A DNA stretch of 64,000 nt from Cloeon dipterum (GCF_949628265.1 NC_088788.1:35822335-35886334), one strand, 5' to 3'. Counted from the stretch's first letter, positions 52,101-62,780 are shown. The notes: generated by a model from the sequence alone, not told the origin. A program made the numbers and translations.

Positions 52101-55100
52101 GACAATAAGTAATTGATTTTAAATTTTAGTTGCCACAATAGCTAACTGTCTTGGAAATTATAATAAAATCTTCTTCAAGAGGAAGCCAACTTAAACTAAA
52201 AAATATGCCGCAATCCCAAACTAAATCACAAAACACAAAAATAGTTATGGGATAATATTATAGTTGTTACAAACATAACAATAGAAAATTGAAGTATTTA
52301 AGCAGCAAATTGAACTTTGTTAAAATTAATTTTCAAGGTATAAACACAAAATTTATCATAAAATATAGCCATTAAACATACAAAGATTACCACAAATTAT
52401 CCCTATACCAATGTCGTCCAGCGCGCTTCCTGCAAAAACATGTGGGTTCGTTGCTTTTCATCTCTGCAGGAGTTCATAGTCCCAGCGCATTCCATGTCGG
52501 TAGCAAAAGCAAATCGAACCAACAGCACACAACTCTACAAAATAAAATAAAAAGTAACAATTTTCTACTCATTAATTTTGCCATGTATTCAACTACATAC
52601 CTGGATAATCTGCGGGCGATGTTTAGTTAAGTTTTCCAGGCTTATAACCGGATGGCCATCGTGTACAGGCAGCTATTTCCAACCAGGACATCAGGGCGGG
52701 ATGCGGTAGAAGCCTGCTGACACACAGGATTGATTAAAAAGCAATCTAAAATAAATATTTTGATGTCAGTGTCCGCGCGCGTATTTTTGTAGCCCCCAAT
52801 CTAAGTAAATTCGGTAAATTCAATGATACCCTTACCTTTCGGAATATCAGGAACATCGACCATCCGTCCAAGTATCTGTTGATGTTGTCGATTTGCCGAA
52901 ATGCAACCGAAATCAGGGCGAAATAATCGGCTAACAATGATGATGCAATCGCAGCGCGTATCAACCGTCATGCTTGTTTACAGTCAGTAAGTAACTGTGA
53001 GCTAGAGGAGAGGCAGCCGGCAGCAGCTGGTGCTGCTGCCGACAGTGGCGCCACACGCGCGGTTGACGAGTGTAACATAGAAACGCGCGCGATAATGCTG
53101 AGCATGAATAAGTGCTCAAAACGAGTTAATTTAAAGAGTTTGAAATGCTAATTAGTGTTATAACCAAATAAATTTCTAAAAAATAATTTTTACGAAACAC
53201 GAACTCAAGAATTTACGGTGGTTATTTATTAGGTTGCTCATTGGTTGCCCATTGGTTAACCCATTTTGGTTATCAAAGTTTTTTTTATTTATTTGTGTAA
53301 TTTTACTACATACTTTTACAAAAATATTTACCAAAATAAGTTAAAACTTGTGGTGACGAAAATCTGACAAAATTTGAGGGTAAAAGAAAATAGTGCCCGC
53401 GCATCGGTTAACCATTGGGTAACCAAAAGTTGCCCCTTTTTAGCAATCATATTAAAGTGCATAAAAAATTTAATTTTCAATCCTAACAATAACCAAAACA
53501 ATATTTTTTTCTGTGCCCAAAAGTTTACGAACACAGTTCATGATCCGGTCACACCGCAGTTATCCAATCCGAGCTACCCGAAAGCTGCCCGATGGTTGCC
53601 CACGACTGGGCACTGGCAATTTTAGGTGAACCCAGCCAAATATACAAAAATTCCAATCAAGCCAGGTTCAGGGTCATGCCTGATATGCAAAACCACTCTT
53701 AGTTTAATTTTTTTAGGTGACTGCAAGTGACCAAAGTTAACCGCCTGCCCACGCCGAGTATCCGAAAGGTGCCCGATGGGTGCCCAAGACTGGGCACGGG
53801 CAATTTCGGTTATCCGAGCTAAATTTCGAAAAAAAATCCGATGAAACATGATTCAGGATCATGCCTGAAATGCAAAACCACCCTTAATTTAAATTTTGTT
53901 AAGTAACCGCAAGTGACCCCCTGCCCGCTCCGGGTAACCGAAAGGTGCCCATCGGGTGCCCAAGGCTGGGCACTCAAAATTTGCATGATCCAAGCAAAAT
54001 TTCAAAAAAATACCAAAGAAAAATGATTCAGGATCATGCCTGAAATGCAAAATCACCCTTAGTTTTAATTTTTTTTTAGGTGACCGCAAAGTGACCATAG
54101 TTAACCGCCTGCCCGCTCCGAGTATCCGAAAGGTGCCCGATGGGTGCCCAAGACTGGGCACTGGCAATTTCGGTGATCCAAGCCAAATTTAGACAAAAAT
54201 TTAATGAATCATGATTCAGGATCATGCCTGAAATGCAAAATCACCCTTAGTTTTAATTTTGTTAGGTGACCGCAAGTGACCCCATGCCCGCTCCGGGTAA
54301 CCGAAAGGTGCCCATCGGGTGCCCAAGACCGGGCACTGGCATTTTGTTATGATCCGCAAGCAGAATATCAAAAAATCAAGTAAAAAATGATTGAAGGTCA
54401 CTCCTAAAATGCAAAACCACCCATAATTTTAATTTTGTTAGGTGACTGCCAGTGACCCCCTGCCCGCTCTGGGTATCCGAAAGGTGCCCATTTGATGCCC
54501 AAGACTGGGCACTCAAAATTTGCATGATCCAAGCCAAATTTCAAAAAAATTCCAATGAAACATGAATCAGGATCATTCCTTAAATGCAAAACCACACTTT
54601 GTTCAACTTTCGTCAGGTGACCGAAAAGTGACCGCGGTTACCCCTCTGCTCGCTGGGAAATCGGCTAAAACGTAAAAACCGCTATTTTTTGGCAAAGTTA
54701 TCTCGGATTGGCCAGATCGAGACAGCAGCGCCACAGTGACAGCCAGCGGAAGCAACAAGACAGACCAGCCAGTGTTTTTGTGTCACTTCCTTTGGCTGTC
54801 ACTACTGTCTCGATTTTGGTTGCACTTCACACGAAAAAACCGCAAGAGTAACGGTTTTTTACGTCTCGGCAGATTTTCGGGACGTTGTGTTGAATTGTCG
54901 GCTGCCCTCAGGAATCTATTGGCACAACTGTCAAAAATAAAATTCAAATGCTTCCTGTAATTAATAAAAGCAAAAGGCATAAATAAAATGCGAGGAACCC
55001 AATACGAAGGACAAAGGATTGTGATTTAAATTTTACAATTCAATATAATTACAAAAAAGAATCTCAAAGAGCGAATTAGGGTTGATGGCCAGCACTGGAA

Positions 55101-58100
55101 ATAGCACAAAAACAAGTTTGGCAGCCGTATGTAATTATGTACTTGTTAAACCGTTCCTGAGGTAGCTCCCGCTCATTAATGCAAATTGCAATAACAATTA
55201 AGTTGGTTGGGCGAGTTGCGTTCGGCGTGCTTTTCCTGATGGGATCGCTGCTCGTCTCGCCACATAATTTCTTAAGGTAGGCCTAAATATAATGCGCGCA
55301 GGAGAAGAGTGCGTCATCTCATTAAAAAGCACCTGTGCGCCGCTGGACAATAATCGTATGCACGCGGAGCTGGGCGGAACTGGGCTGCTCAAAACTGAAT
55401 TGTCCATTTTTAGAATCGAACGCAGATCTGGCGACTGGTTTTATTTTTGCAATGTCGGTAAATAAGCGAAGGGAGACAAGGACCGTGCGGTAGAAAAATA
55501 AATCTCGCTGATTTGTTGTAACAGTTGCAGCAAAAAATTAAATCAGTGGTTTTGTTGTTTCCGAGTTTCAAATTTTGCAGTAAAGATTTTGAAAACATTA
55601 GAGGAAAAATCAGGGATTAAAAATCACGAAAGAGTCTTGTTTGCGCTCATGCATGTTGGCTCAATAAATTCCAAATCAGAGATTGCGCCCATAGGATCGA
55701 TTATCCATCCACTCGAGGCGGAAAAAATTTATAACTGGCTGCTTTCTTTGTGCGTTTGGCTGGCGAGATATCGAGTAACGACGGGGGCGAAGATTGTCGG
55801 CGCAGATTCCCACGACGGCCGACATAAATAACCAAATGAGCGGACAAACAAACACACAAACAAACATTTCATTAAGCGGAAAACGCAGTTGAATAGGGAT
55901 AAAGGAGCGCGATTAATGAATAGGTGCACGCGGCTCTCAATCTATCAGTGCAGATGGCTAATCAATTTACGTGCTCAAATGAGACACACGATATCGTATG
56001 CGTGCGTGTGCTTAAAACTTAAAGAGAACGGACCGGCATCGCGCAAGGGTCAAGGGGTCGGCGTGGTCACGCCTCGCGCGCAGGTGTGGGCGCCACGGCC
56101 AGCAGCGACAATATTGCGGTGGAGGTTTTTCTTTCGCGTCCAGCCAGAGCTTTGGGCGCCCTATTATTATTATCTTGCCGCCGATCACGCGCTATGAGAT
56201 GTTAATTAACGTCTTGCTTCGTTATTAAATGATGTAGGTAGCGGCCGTTTAGGCGCTCTCGCTGTGGGTGCGCGGGCGGAAATTTATGCAGTCTGCTGCA
56301 ATTATCTCACTCCCCGGCCGCCACATTCACGAATTTCGGTAAAAGCCTCGATTTCAAACAAGAGAGATGTTTTCCGGCAACAAAATAAAAATGAAAGGAA
56401 CAGACGTTTCATTAGAGTAGCATTGGATTTTAGTTTTAAAAACCGTTTACTTTGCCGGTTAATGGTTTGAACCTAGAAAAAAGAGAAGGGAGAGCGGCTC
56501 TCTGATTGGCTCTGGCCGAAAGACCGAGACGGTAGCGCCACAGCGACAGAGCAAATAGACTTATTTTCTCTTAACTCGTTTTCACTGGCTGCCGCTGTGT
56601 CGCTGCTGTCTCGATCTTAGGCCAGCGCTAGCCAATTAGAGAGCTGCTTTCTTCTCCAGCGTTTTTGTGGCGTTTTTTGGATCAAAAACAGCAAAACTAA
56701 CGGTTTTTACGTGTCCAAAGATTTCAGCTCGCCCTGTCGAATTATCAACAATCTAATTGGCACTGTGGAAATTTAAATTTTTGTGCTGTTTCAAGAACCA
56801 AAGTCATTTTCCCGATGGATTTAACATATTTATCCGTTCCAAACTCAAAATTTAATTGAGTTTGTCTTGCTGCTCAATTGTGTCTGAATTATTGGAGGAT
56901 ATTGCTGCGAGAAAGTGAGTGTGTGCCTAGCTAATTTCGACCCAGCCTCGAATTTATTTTATTCGGCGTGGGTCAGGATGAAATATTTATGTTGTACAAG
57001 AATAAAAGGCAGAGAGCTTTTTGAGTAATACCTAGCCATAACTCTGGCCAGCCGCGCGCGATCATAATCCTATAACTATGATATCCCCGCCCGCTCAATG
57101 GGCACTTCTCTCACAATAAATTTATACACAGAAAGATAAATAAAATGTAATCCGCGTCTCTGACGTTGATTCCTCTCCCGGTGAATAAGCCCTGTGTCTT
57201 AATTAGCTGGAGAGGAAAAAGAAAATCGTTATTTGCTGCTATCTGTCAGGGAGTTTATCAATCGACTCGCACTATATCACTTTTTATTTCGTCTCGCTCC
57301 TCTCCTCCTTTAAGTGAGCAACTTTGTCCCTTTTATCTCTCGCCGGTAAATCACACACACACACGCACACACACAGAAATTTATACAAGAAAGAGCATTT
57401 CGCCTGCCCAAACAGCAAATATGATGACGTTACATCAGCCCTGGCGCGCGGGTAACATGCCTATTAAAAGAAGTGGTGAGAGAGCGCGTGGAATCAAGAT
57501 AAAAACGACGTACGCCTCTTAGTGCAAACATGTAAACGCGATTTGTTGCAAAACGCTTTCTGTCGCGCGCGCGTGCGAATACACGTTGGCAAATATTAAT
57601 TCTAGTTTCCATACCTGTATAGCAGAAGATAATAATTTGGTGCTGCGGCCGCGGGACAGCGAGAAACCGCATCGAGCGCGCGCGCGCGCGCGATACGAGT
57701 TTTCCCATTTGCATTATTATTCCACATTCACCTATTTGTCACCGATTTGCGCCCACGTCCCGAAAGCTATTTTTCATGGCTACCTCCAGCCAGACGAGCC
57801 CGGCGCACTGTGAAACACACGAAACATAAACTTCTGCTGCAAGTGTGCCACTTCCGTTTCAAGTACAAAATTTAATCCTTTCTTCACTCACAAGATAAAA
57901 GCACAAAACTGACTAGAAAATCGGACAGACTTCCCCTTCAGAATTTAGACATAGATAAATTATTTATAACAGGACAAAAGCTACGGTATAAATTCAGAGA
58001 TCAAATATTTCTCCGAAAATTTACAGCGCTTTATCATTTTTTCTGGCTGGTTTGAATATTTTCACCAGAACTGCACACCTTTTGACTCTTCGTAATCTTT

Positions 58101-61100
58101 TATTTATTTGCAATATAAGCAGTTGATCGATAAACAATTTTTTTACGATTTGTAATCATACAAAAGGGCCTTGCTACAGAAAAAAAATCAAAATTTCTCC
58201 AAAGCTTGATCACATTTTCTTGGCAGATTTCAATCCCTCTGGTCGAGATCTGTCCAACAGCGTATGAAACCTTTTAGGGAAACTGTTTGTTGTGAAATAA
58301 AATGGAATTTCAAATAAGGAGACCGTTCTCACCGTTTGAAAAGCATGCTAACTTTGCAGCAACTGTTCTTAAAAATTTACATTCGACTTTGGCTTCAACA
58401 GGGATGAGTTAATATATTGGCAACAAGCATTTTACAGGATTCTGCAGTATCAATCCTCTTTAACATTCAGAAATAAAAGTTTCTACCAGCTATTGTTAAG
58501 TTTAAATGCAAGGATTTTAAATTTTCAAGCACTGAATACTAAAAATTACAAAAACACACGTGATGATACAAATTGCTAACGAACCGAACCGTTTTGTTTC
58601 AGGAAGCAAAGAGGCAGCGTTCAGATACGCAATCGCAAGCGCCGGCATCACTTACGCCGTGACGCAGGCGTGCAGCCAGGGCAACATCTCCTTTTGCGGC
58701 TGCGCGACTACCTCAAAGGCCGACATGGTGGCGGCCAACACGCCAATCTCGGACGACGACCTGACGTCGTCGGCCGCTTGGAAGTGGGGTGGCTGCAGCC
58801 CCGACGTCAAGTTCGGAGTGCGTTTCTCGCGCAAGTTCGTCGACGCGCGCGAAATCGAGCGCGACGAGAGAAGCCTCATGAATCTGCACAACAATAAGGC
58901 TGGCCGAAAGGTGAGCTTGCTTCAGTTAAATCTGGGGAAAATGTTTTGCTTGTTACCATAGCAGAGCAGAGCTGAATTTTTTTGAGAAAATCGGTTTAAA
59001 AGTTTGCTTTGTCTCCCTACTGTAAAATCACGATTTATTTAACATTTTAGGGATTTTTTCCTCAAATTACGCAGACCATTGAATAGATCGCTACGAAAGG
59101 GATTGAAATCAAGAAAAAAATTGAGAAATTATAGGCAAAACCTGAAATTTAACTGTTCTTCGGCCCTGATTTTAGAGATAAACTGTTGCTAAATTTCATG
59201 AACTACTTGCTTTAGTCAACAATGTTCTTAATGGTTAAGCTGGAAATCTTTCTATTTTGTGTTGATTTATTTCCTGTTTGATGGTTAACTCTCTTTCACT
59301 AGTTGTTTGAGCTTTATGCGTGACCAAGTTTCGTATTTCCCCTGAAACGCGGAGCATTAAGCTGCAAAATCGACCTGTCAATCAATCAAATGCTCATGAA
59401 AAGCTGCACGTTAACTACGTATATTATTAGAAACACACACGCGGCATTGTTTTATTGCTGCCGTCTGGGAAAAGATGGCGTAGGCGATCCCAGGAAATGA
59501 CGAAGAAAGGGTTCAGCCGTAGAGCGTTATTATTGCGCGCGGCTTTTGATAATGTTGGTCGCTGCCATAAAAGGGATCCTCTCTTTATTCTGACGAGTGA
59601 TTACACACGACTCTAATTTTTGATTTATGCCGCGCCATTCACGTTTTGAAAGCGAGCCTAATGTCGGCGCGACTCCTTATTTTACGAGTTTGATTGAAAT
59701 ATTTATACGCTTGAGGAGGCGGCGTGTGTTGGTTTTGCGCTCGCCCAAACGCAACTGCAGCCGCATTAATTCGCGATTCATGCTTGCAATTTATCATAAT
59801 TCTGAAACGAAACACTTGTTTGCCGCGCCGACTTGCACGCTCACGCCTTAATGCACCTGTTTTTGCGACCCCTTGTGCTGAATTATTCATTTTTTTTCAT
59901 TTCACGACGAGGGCGACACACACACTCACAAAACTCCCACCGAGGTTTTTTTAGCTGCGATTTTGCGCAATGAGTCACGAGTTTCTCTTATTTATACTTA
60001 AATTCTCAGTGCTTCCTTTTAGCATTCACCTATCAAGTCTGATTCGATGATCGAGTTGTTAGTGAAGCAGAAATTTAAAGAACAGTAGTGGTTGGGATAA
60101 AATCTTTTCCATTGATGTCTTTAAAAGGACGGTCTTTAAATGACAACCTGGAAACTCCCAGCTTTTTCCTAATTTTAAGACAGTAAAGGTAAAAAGGAGT
60201 TTTCTTTCTGCAAAGCTTTACTTCAATCTTCGTCCATCCAAAAAATAAAAAAAAACTATAGAGAATTAAGAAATATAAAAAATCTCAAATAACAATAACT
60301 CAAACCCCCGGCCTCTTCAGTGTTTGTTCAACGCTGCCACAAACGCTTATTATTTATTACTTGAAGCACGCTCGAACTGCAAAATCAAGAAAAACTTGGT
60401 CTGCGGGGCGAGAAGCGACTAGGCAGACAAAAGTGCAAAGGCGGTATGCCCTGTGGCAACGGCTGCCGTATCATCAAGTCCAGTCGAAGACATAAATATT
60501 TATTTCGAGTACAATCAGCTCACATTTCCATTAAATCGCCACCGGCGAGCGTGTTAAAATATTAGAGCGAGGCGAAGGGAAATAAATAAATCGCAGCAGC
60601 CAACGTAATTTAATCAAATTGTCGCACCATAATTGAACGCAAATAGCTCAAGGGGTGAATATTTTACGCGTGACTCGGCTGCAGACGGGTTTCCGAGCTT
60701 TTCCTCTGAGATTTTCAGCTCCTCCAGGTATGCAGGCACCTTTTTAAAAGGCGGCCGTGCTTGTTTTTTCTCGTGTCTACGTGGGCAACAAGCTGATTAA
60801 AATTTTCAACAGAGGCCGGTGCATTCCATTCTGGCTGAAAAGAGAAAACTAGCTCTTCGGAAGTGAAATTACACATTTTTGCATGTGGATGCGTTAATTA
60901 TGGTGATGTGCCGCAACTTCATTCATTGCAGGATTATTTATTCCAATTGTAAAAACGAAATTGCTTCTGAAAAGTAAATTTGGAGAAATGGGCAAACTTT
61001 TTTAATCCGACCGCTTTACAATAAATCATGTTAAATTTGAATTTGTTAAAATTTTGATTTTGGGCGTGGATTTATTTGGAAAATTGTCGTCTTTTATCAA

Positions 61101-62780
61101 ATTAAACACTATCGAATTGTAGCGAAAAACACCATCTTTTTCGGATTAATAGGTGTTCCCCTTGTAAATAAAAACGAGTAAAAATACCACACAATCTGTG
61201 ATCAGAATGGCCAGTGCCTGTGTCCTGTGTCCATTCATCATCATGCAAAGTTTTTCTCCCTAAATTTAATTCCGCTGTCACTACTTATCCGGCAAGTTCA
61301 AAAGTAGACAGTTTTCCAGGAAAAGAAAACGGCGGAGTGGCAGTGCAGGCAACTCTTTCTTAATGAAATTCAGTAGCTCTTTGCGACGTGCCTTTAACTC
61401 AAATGTCATAATATAACGCGCGCGCACCGGTGAAGGAACTCGTTATGTAAATTAATTTATAATTCGCGTTATTGTTTCGCTTTTCCGTTTTGTGCTGCAC
61501 ACGTGGTCCTCGAGCCGGTTCACCTGCCTTTTTTGAACAAATTGCCATATTTAGTTTTAACACCTACGGTTTCACGGTGTTGTTCCCCTTGCTGGATGAA
61601 CACAACAACAATTCCGCGAAATTCTGACGAAATTTACGGCACTCCCCCAAAACTCTGGTACCATTTAGAAATAACTCACATAAAAGGTTAAATAATAAGG
61701 AATATTTCAATTTAAATAAGTTAACGGGATGATCTCCAAAATCAAGGAAGCTTTTGGATATTGATTTAGAACGTTCAAACTTTTTTGTTACGTAACCATT
61801 GCTCACTCAATTTGAGCTAAGAGACCTCAGAAATGTCGCCCATAAGAACCATTTTACTGCTACCATTGCACGTGCAAACGATTTCTTGATCTCTACTTGC
61901 AGCTAAAGAGTTGGTTTATCGATTTATATTCGCTGAAATGCATTACAAGTTGATTAAAACCGATTTAAGTGAGAACGAAATGACGCTGATTGGCTGATGC
62001 AATACCGTGAATCGCGTGGGAGGTGCTGACATGCGCATTGCGTCTGCCAATCTGGGTCGAGGATTTTTTCAAGTTATTTGTCTCCGAGTTGGGGTTTAAA
62101 ATAAAACTCGAATAAAACGATTTAAATCAACTTTAAATGGGAGTCTGCGATTAAAAATCGATGAAACAACTAAAAAATCGTCGTTAGCAGAACATGGAGT
62201 TCTAATTGGAGGAAAAATGCATTTGGAGACTTTTCTCAGTGCGTTTATCTCTGTGTACTGTTTCAAATTAAAGCCATCGAATTTCCAAATATTTACGTGT
62301 TAAATTTAATGTATTCATGATATTTTTTCTATGATTTTCAGGCAGTTAGAATAAACCTTCAAACCGAGTGCAAGTGCCACGGCGTGTCGGGCAGCTGCAC
62401 CCTGAAAACCTGCTGGGTGTTCCTTCCGCCGTTTCGCAAAATCGGCGACCACTTGAAGAAGAAATACCACAAGGCTCGATACGTGCGGTCCACCACGCGC
62501 AACACCAACAAGCGTTCCGGGCCCAACAGCGTCTCCTCCGACCCCACCATCCACAACATGGACCTGGGCAGGTCGAAGGTGCCCTTTCTGGCCCTGCACA
62601 AGCCTGCCAGGGATTCGTGGGCGCGGCAGCAGGGCGCCGTGAGGAGGTCGCCGCCGACGCTGCAACGGCCCAAGAGGGCCGAGTTGGTCTACCTGTACGA
62701 ATCGCCCAACTACTGCGAAAGAGATTATTCCAAGGACTCGCTCGGCACCTCCGGCCGCCTCTGCAACAGAACCTCCTCTG
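29277..62780 (+). CDS. Wnt7: Wnt ligand, Wnt7 type (Drosophila Wnt2 orthologue), partial: last exon(s) beyond the window
   Basis: Four exons (29277-29416, 40495-40724, 58603-58910, 62342-62780) join in phase to 372 residues and end at a donor (G then GTAAGA). Residues 27-46 (WHTRLLCVLCATFLLQTVGN) form the hydrophobic core of a long signal peptide. Wnt hallmarks: CDGTPGLTPKQKQMC, LTECQYQFRNHRWNCS (with an N-glycosylation sequon), GSKEAAFRYAIASAGITYAV, WKWGGCSPD, RSLMNLHNNKAGRK, ECKCHGVSGSCTLKTCW with the serine for O-palmitoleoylation at 242, YESPNYCERD and GTSGRLCN. GS(K/R)EAAF-YAI, the PGL block and C-GNIS-CGC place it nearest Wnt7. The C-terminal cysteine-rich part is missing only because the window ends. 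A basic linker of about 60 residues (about 268-327) is longer than in vertebrate Wnt7. Introns are 11.1, 17.9 and 3.4 kb. Subfamily assignment is less certain than Wnt itself. Confidence 0.9.
32838..32976 (+). repeat. Dispersed repeat, family 2 copy 2 (fragment)
   Basis: Blocks TCTCTAAAATCAGGACCG, CCGATCCCTGTCGTTGCGAA, AATGAATCGTG and TTTTCAAAAATT occur in the same order as in the family 2 copies at 41764 and 58965. Confidence 0.55.
35465..35770 (+). repeat. Two tandem family 3 repeats
   Basis: Two diverged units (about 35470-35610 and 35640-35770) each read: G-rich start, a CACCCT block, CTGCTT-GGCTATC or CTGCTTTGTCTATC, a GACTAGTC or GACGAGTCTTA block, then AAATTGATGCTTACAAGC or AATTATAAGCTGAGATTT. 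Inverted relatives lie at 63370-63540 and 63735-63890. Confidence 0.6.
37322..37344 (+). repeat. GT microsatellite
   Basis: About eleven GT units lie in Wnt intron 1. Confidence 0.95.
37788..38145 (+). repeat. Dispersed repeat, family 1, fullest plus-strand copy
   Basis: This copy of about 360 bp runs from AATAAAGAGGATT through AAAATCCTGGAAAATGCTTG, TGGCGAGGACTGTCT, ATTTCACAACAAAGAGTG and CAGATCTCGATGAGAGG to TTGTTTATCGATCCAACTGC. Its reverse complement matches 58115-58463 over almost the whole length. Confidence 0.85.
41764..41985 (+). repeat. Dispersed repeat, family 2 copy 3
   Basis: Blocks are GAAATTTAGCAA, GATTTCGATCCCTATCGTCG, CGATCTATCCAATGGCGTGC, ATTCCCTAAATTG and TTTTCTCAAAAATTCAAACGG. 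It is the best preserved copy of the family core. Confidence 0.75.
42441..42456 (+). repeat. GT microsatellite (short)
   Basis: Eight TG units lie in Wnt intron 2. Confidence 0.85.
43405..43798. repeat. Foldback element with arms of about 170 bp
   Basis: Arms 43405-43577 and 43636-43798 are inverted copies around a 58-bp loop. Near-identical blocks next to the loop include GCGAGAAGTGCGCATGCGTC, GTGCGTAGAACAAGTATAAC and TTTTTTCCCGCCAAA. The outer parts are more diverged (GACCGTCT plus GAAGTTTCTGA). It has no coding potential. It directly abuts the foldback at 43807. Confidence 0.9.
43807..44168. repeat. Second foldback element, adjacent to the one at 43405
   Basis: The outer arms (about 43807-43862 and 44108-44168) share TCGTATGTT inverted, GAATCGATT or GAATCGAAT, and TAAATAATTTTC or TAAAATTATTTATCC. 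The inner arms share GCGCAAGCGTC and ATCTTTTGG or ATCAAAAGG inverted. The spacer is near 43940-44000. Confidence 0.75.
45533..45712 (+). repeat. Dispersed repeat, family 2 copy 4
   Basis: Blocks are GATGTCAATCCCTCTCGTCG, AATCTATCCAACAGTGAGCG, ATTCCCTAAATTG and TTTTCTCAAAAATTTAAACAG. Confidence 0.75.
46062..46101 (+). repeat. CA microsatellite, 20 units
   Basis: A 40-bp perfect CA run followed by CTCTCACAC. The Thr/His-rich open frames across it are artefacts. Confidence 0.97.
46633..46765. repeat. Short foldback of about 130 bp with a TATATAA loop
   Basis: The arms pair CGAAAATCGATCTATTTTTG with CATAAATAGATATCGCTTTTCG-like sequence inverted, and GCTCGGCGGAGGACT with AGTCCTCCGCCGTGC. The centre carries GGCGGTATATAAG. 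Size and structure fit a small MITE. Confidence 0.8.
46806..47009 (+). repeat. Dispersed repeat, family 1, internally deleted copy
   Basis: It begins TAAAGAGG and includes AAAATCCTGGAAAATGCTTG and GGCGAGGACTGTCTCC. It then jumps to AACAAATTGTTTATCGATC, missing about 150 bp present in the 37788 copy. Confidence 0.75.
49775..49930. repeat. GGTGCCC-rich foldback
   Basis: Repeated short motifs GGTGCCC, GGGCACC and CATTGGG occur here in both orientations. The left part (AAAAGGTGCCCATTGGGTG) pairs with the right part (CACCAAATGGGCACCCATT). Confidence 0.65.
50025..50270. repeat. GGTAACC/GGTGCCC-rich foldback
   Basis: The left part (CCATTGGTTACCTTTTGGCT then GGGCTGTCA) pairs with the right part (TGACAGCCC then AGCCAAAAGGTAACCATTTG). 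It shares its motif vocabulary with 49775-49930 and with the satellite at 53545. Confidence 0.7.
50375..51535. repeat. Long foldback element of about 1.16 kb
   Basis: The ends read GGGTGGAATGTAAC and, inverted, GTTACATTCCACC. Paired blocks run inward almost to the centre: TATCACCTTG, CTCGAGGCCGCTCGGTCGAG against its inverted partner near 51247, GACACAACAAGAGG against CCTCTTGTTGTGCC, CGACCTTCAGGGTCTG, and AGCCAAAACTGCCGA on both sides of the middle. The arms are about 550 bp. No transposase-like frame is present. Confidence 0.9.
53018..53041 (+). other. Perfect 10-bp hairpin
   Basis: CGGCAGCAGC and its exact inverse GCTGCTGCCG flank a 4-nt loop. It lies in a GC-rich patch just before the satellite region. 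No role is known. Confidence 0.6.
53545..54645 (+). repeat. Tandem satellite, period about 175-188 bp, about six copies
   Basis: The anchor GCCC(G/A)AT recurs at 53587, 53771, 53947, 54135, 54310 and 54486. Each unit contains GGGTGCCCAAGACTGGGCAC, a segment like CCAAGCCAAATTTCAAAAAA, CATGATTCAGGATCATGCCT, AAATGCAAAACCACCCTTAG and GTGACCGCAAGTGACC. Copies differ by about one base in ten or more. The open frames on the minus strand are by-products of the repeat. Confidence 0.93.
54665..54935. repeat. Family 4 element, copy 1 (foldback core)
   Basis: Inverted parts: CGAGACAGCAGCGCCACAGT before, and GGCTGTCACTACTGTCTCG after, a short centre. A flanking block AACGGTTTTTTACG and a tail TTGAATTGTCGGC...ATTGGCAC are shared with 56485-56770. 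Confidence 0.75.
56485..56770. repeat. Family 4 element, copy 2 (foldback core)
   Basis: ACCGAGACGGTAGCGCCACA pairs inverted with GCTGCTGTCTCGATC, and CTCTCTGATTGGCT pairs with AGCCAATTAGAGAG. The tail AACGGTTTTTACGTG, TGTCGAATTATCAA and AATTGGCACTG matches copy 1. Confidence 0.75.
57352..57375 (+). repeat. CA microsatellite (interrupted)
   Basis: CA units with one CG interruption, in Wnt intron 2. Confidence 0.9.
57675..57692 (+). repeat. GC dinucleotide run
   Basis: About nine alternating GC units, a sequence type able to adopt Z-DNA. Such runs are rare in an AT-rich intron. Confidence 0.85.
58115..58463 (-). repeat. Dispersed repeat, family 1, full minus-strand copy
   Basis: It starts TATAAGCAGTTGATCGATAA and ends CAATCCTCTTTAA, matching the inverse of 37788-38145 nearly end to end. 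It lies 140 bp upstream of Wnt coding exon 3. Confidence 0.85.
58911..62341 (+). other. Wnt gene intron 3 (3.4 kb)
   Basis: It is bounded by AAG/GTGAGC and TTTTCAG/G. Apart from the family 2 copy near its start I see AT-rich sequence and no gene. Confidence 0.6.
58965..59215 (-). repeat. Dispersed repeat, family 2 copy 5
   Basis: On the minus strand it reads GAAATTTAGCAACAGTTTAT, CTTGATTTCAATCCCTTTCG, GCGATCTATTCAATGG and ATCCCTAAAATG. It matches 370-615 over its whole length, including the segment with AACAGTTAAATTTCAG. Confidence 0.75.

Larger units (their letters stand above)
40725..58602 (+). other. Wnt gene intron 2 (17.9 kb)
   Basis: It is bounded by G/GTGAGT and TTTCAG/G. It holds family 1 and 2 repeats, four long foldbacks (43405-43798, 43807-44168, 46633-46765, 50375-51535), two GGTGCCC/GGTAACC-rich foldbacks (49775-49930 and 50025-50270), a satellite of about 180 bp (53545-54645), two family 4 elements and several dinucleotide repeats. 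No additional gene is supported. Confidence 0.6.

Noticed and set aside
53622-54595. Minus-strand open frames with recurring GHPSGTF / APFGYPERAGG peptides
   Set aside because: The peptide repeats merely reflect the 180-bp satellite. Frames are interrupted and start at different codons.
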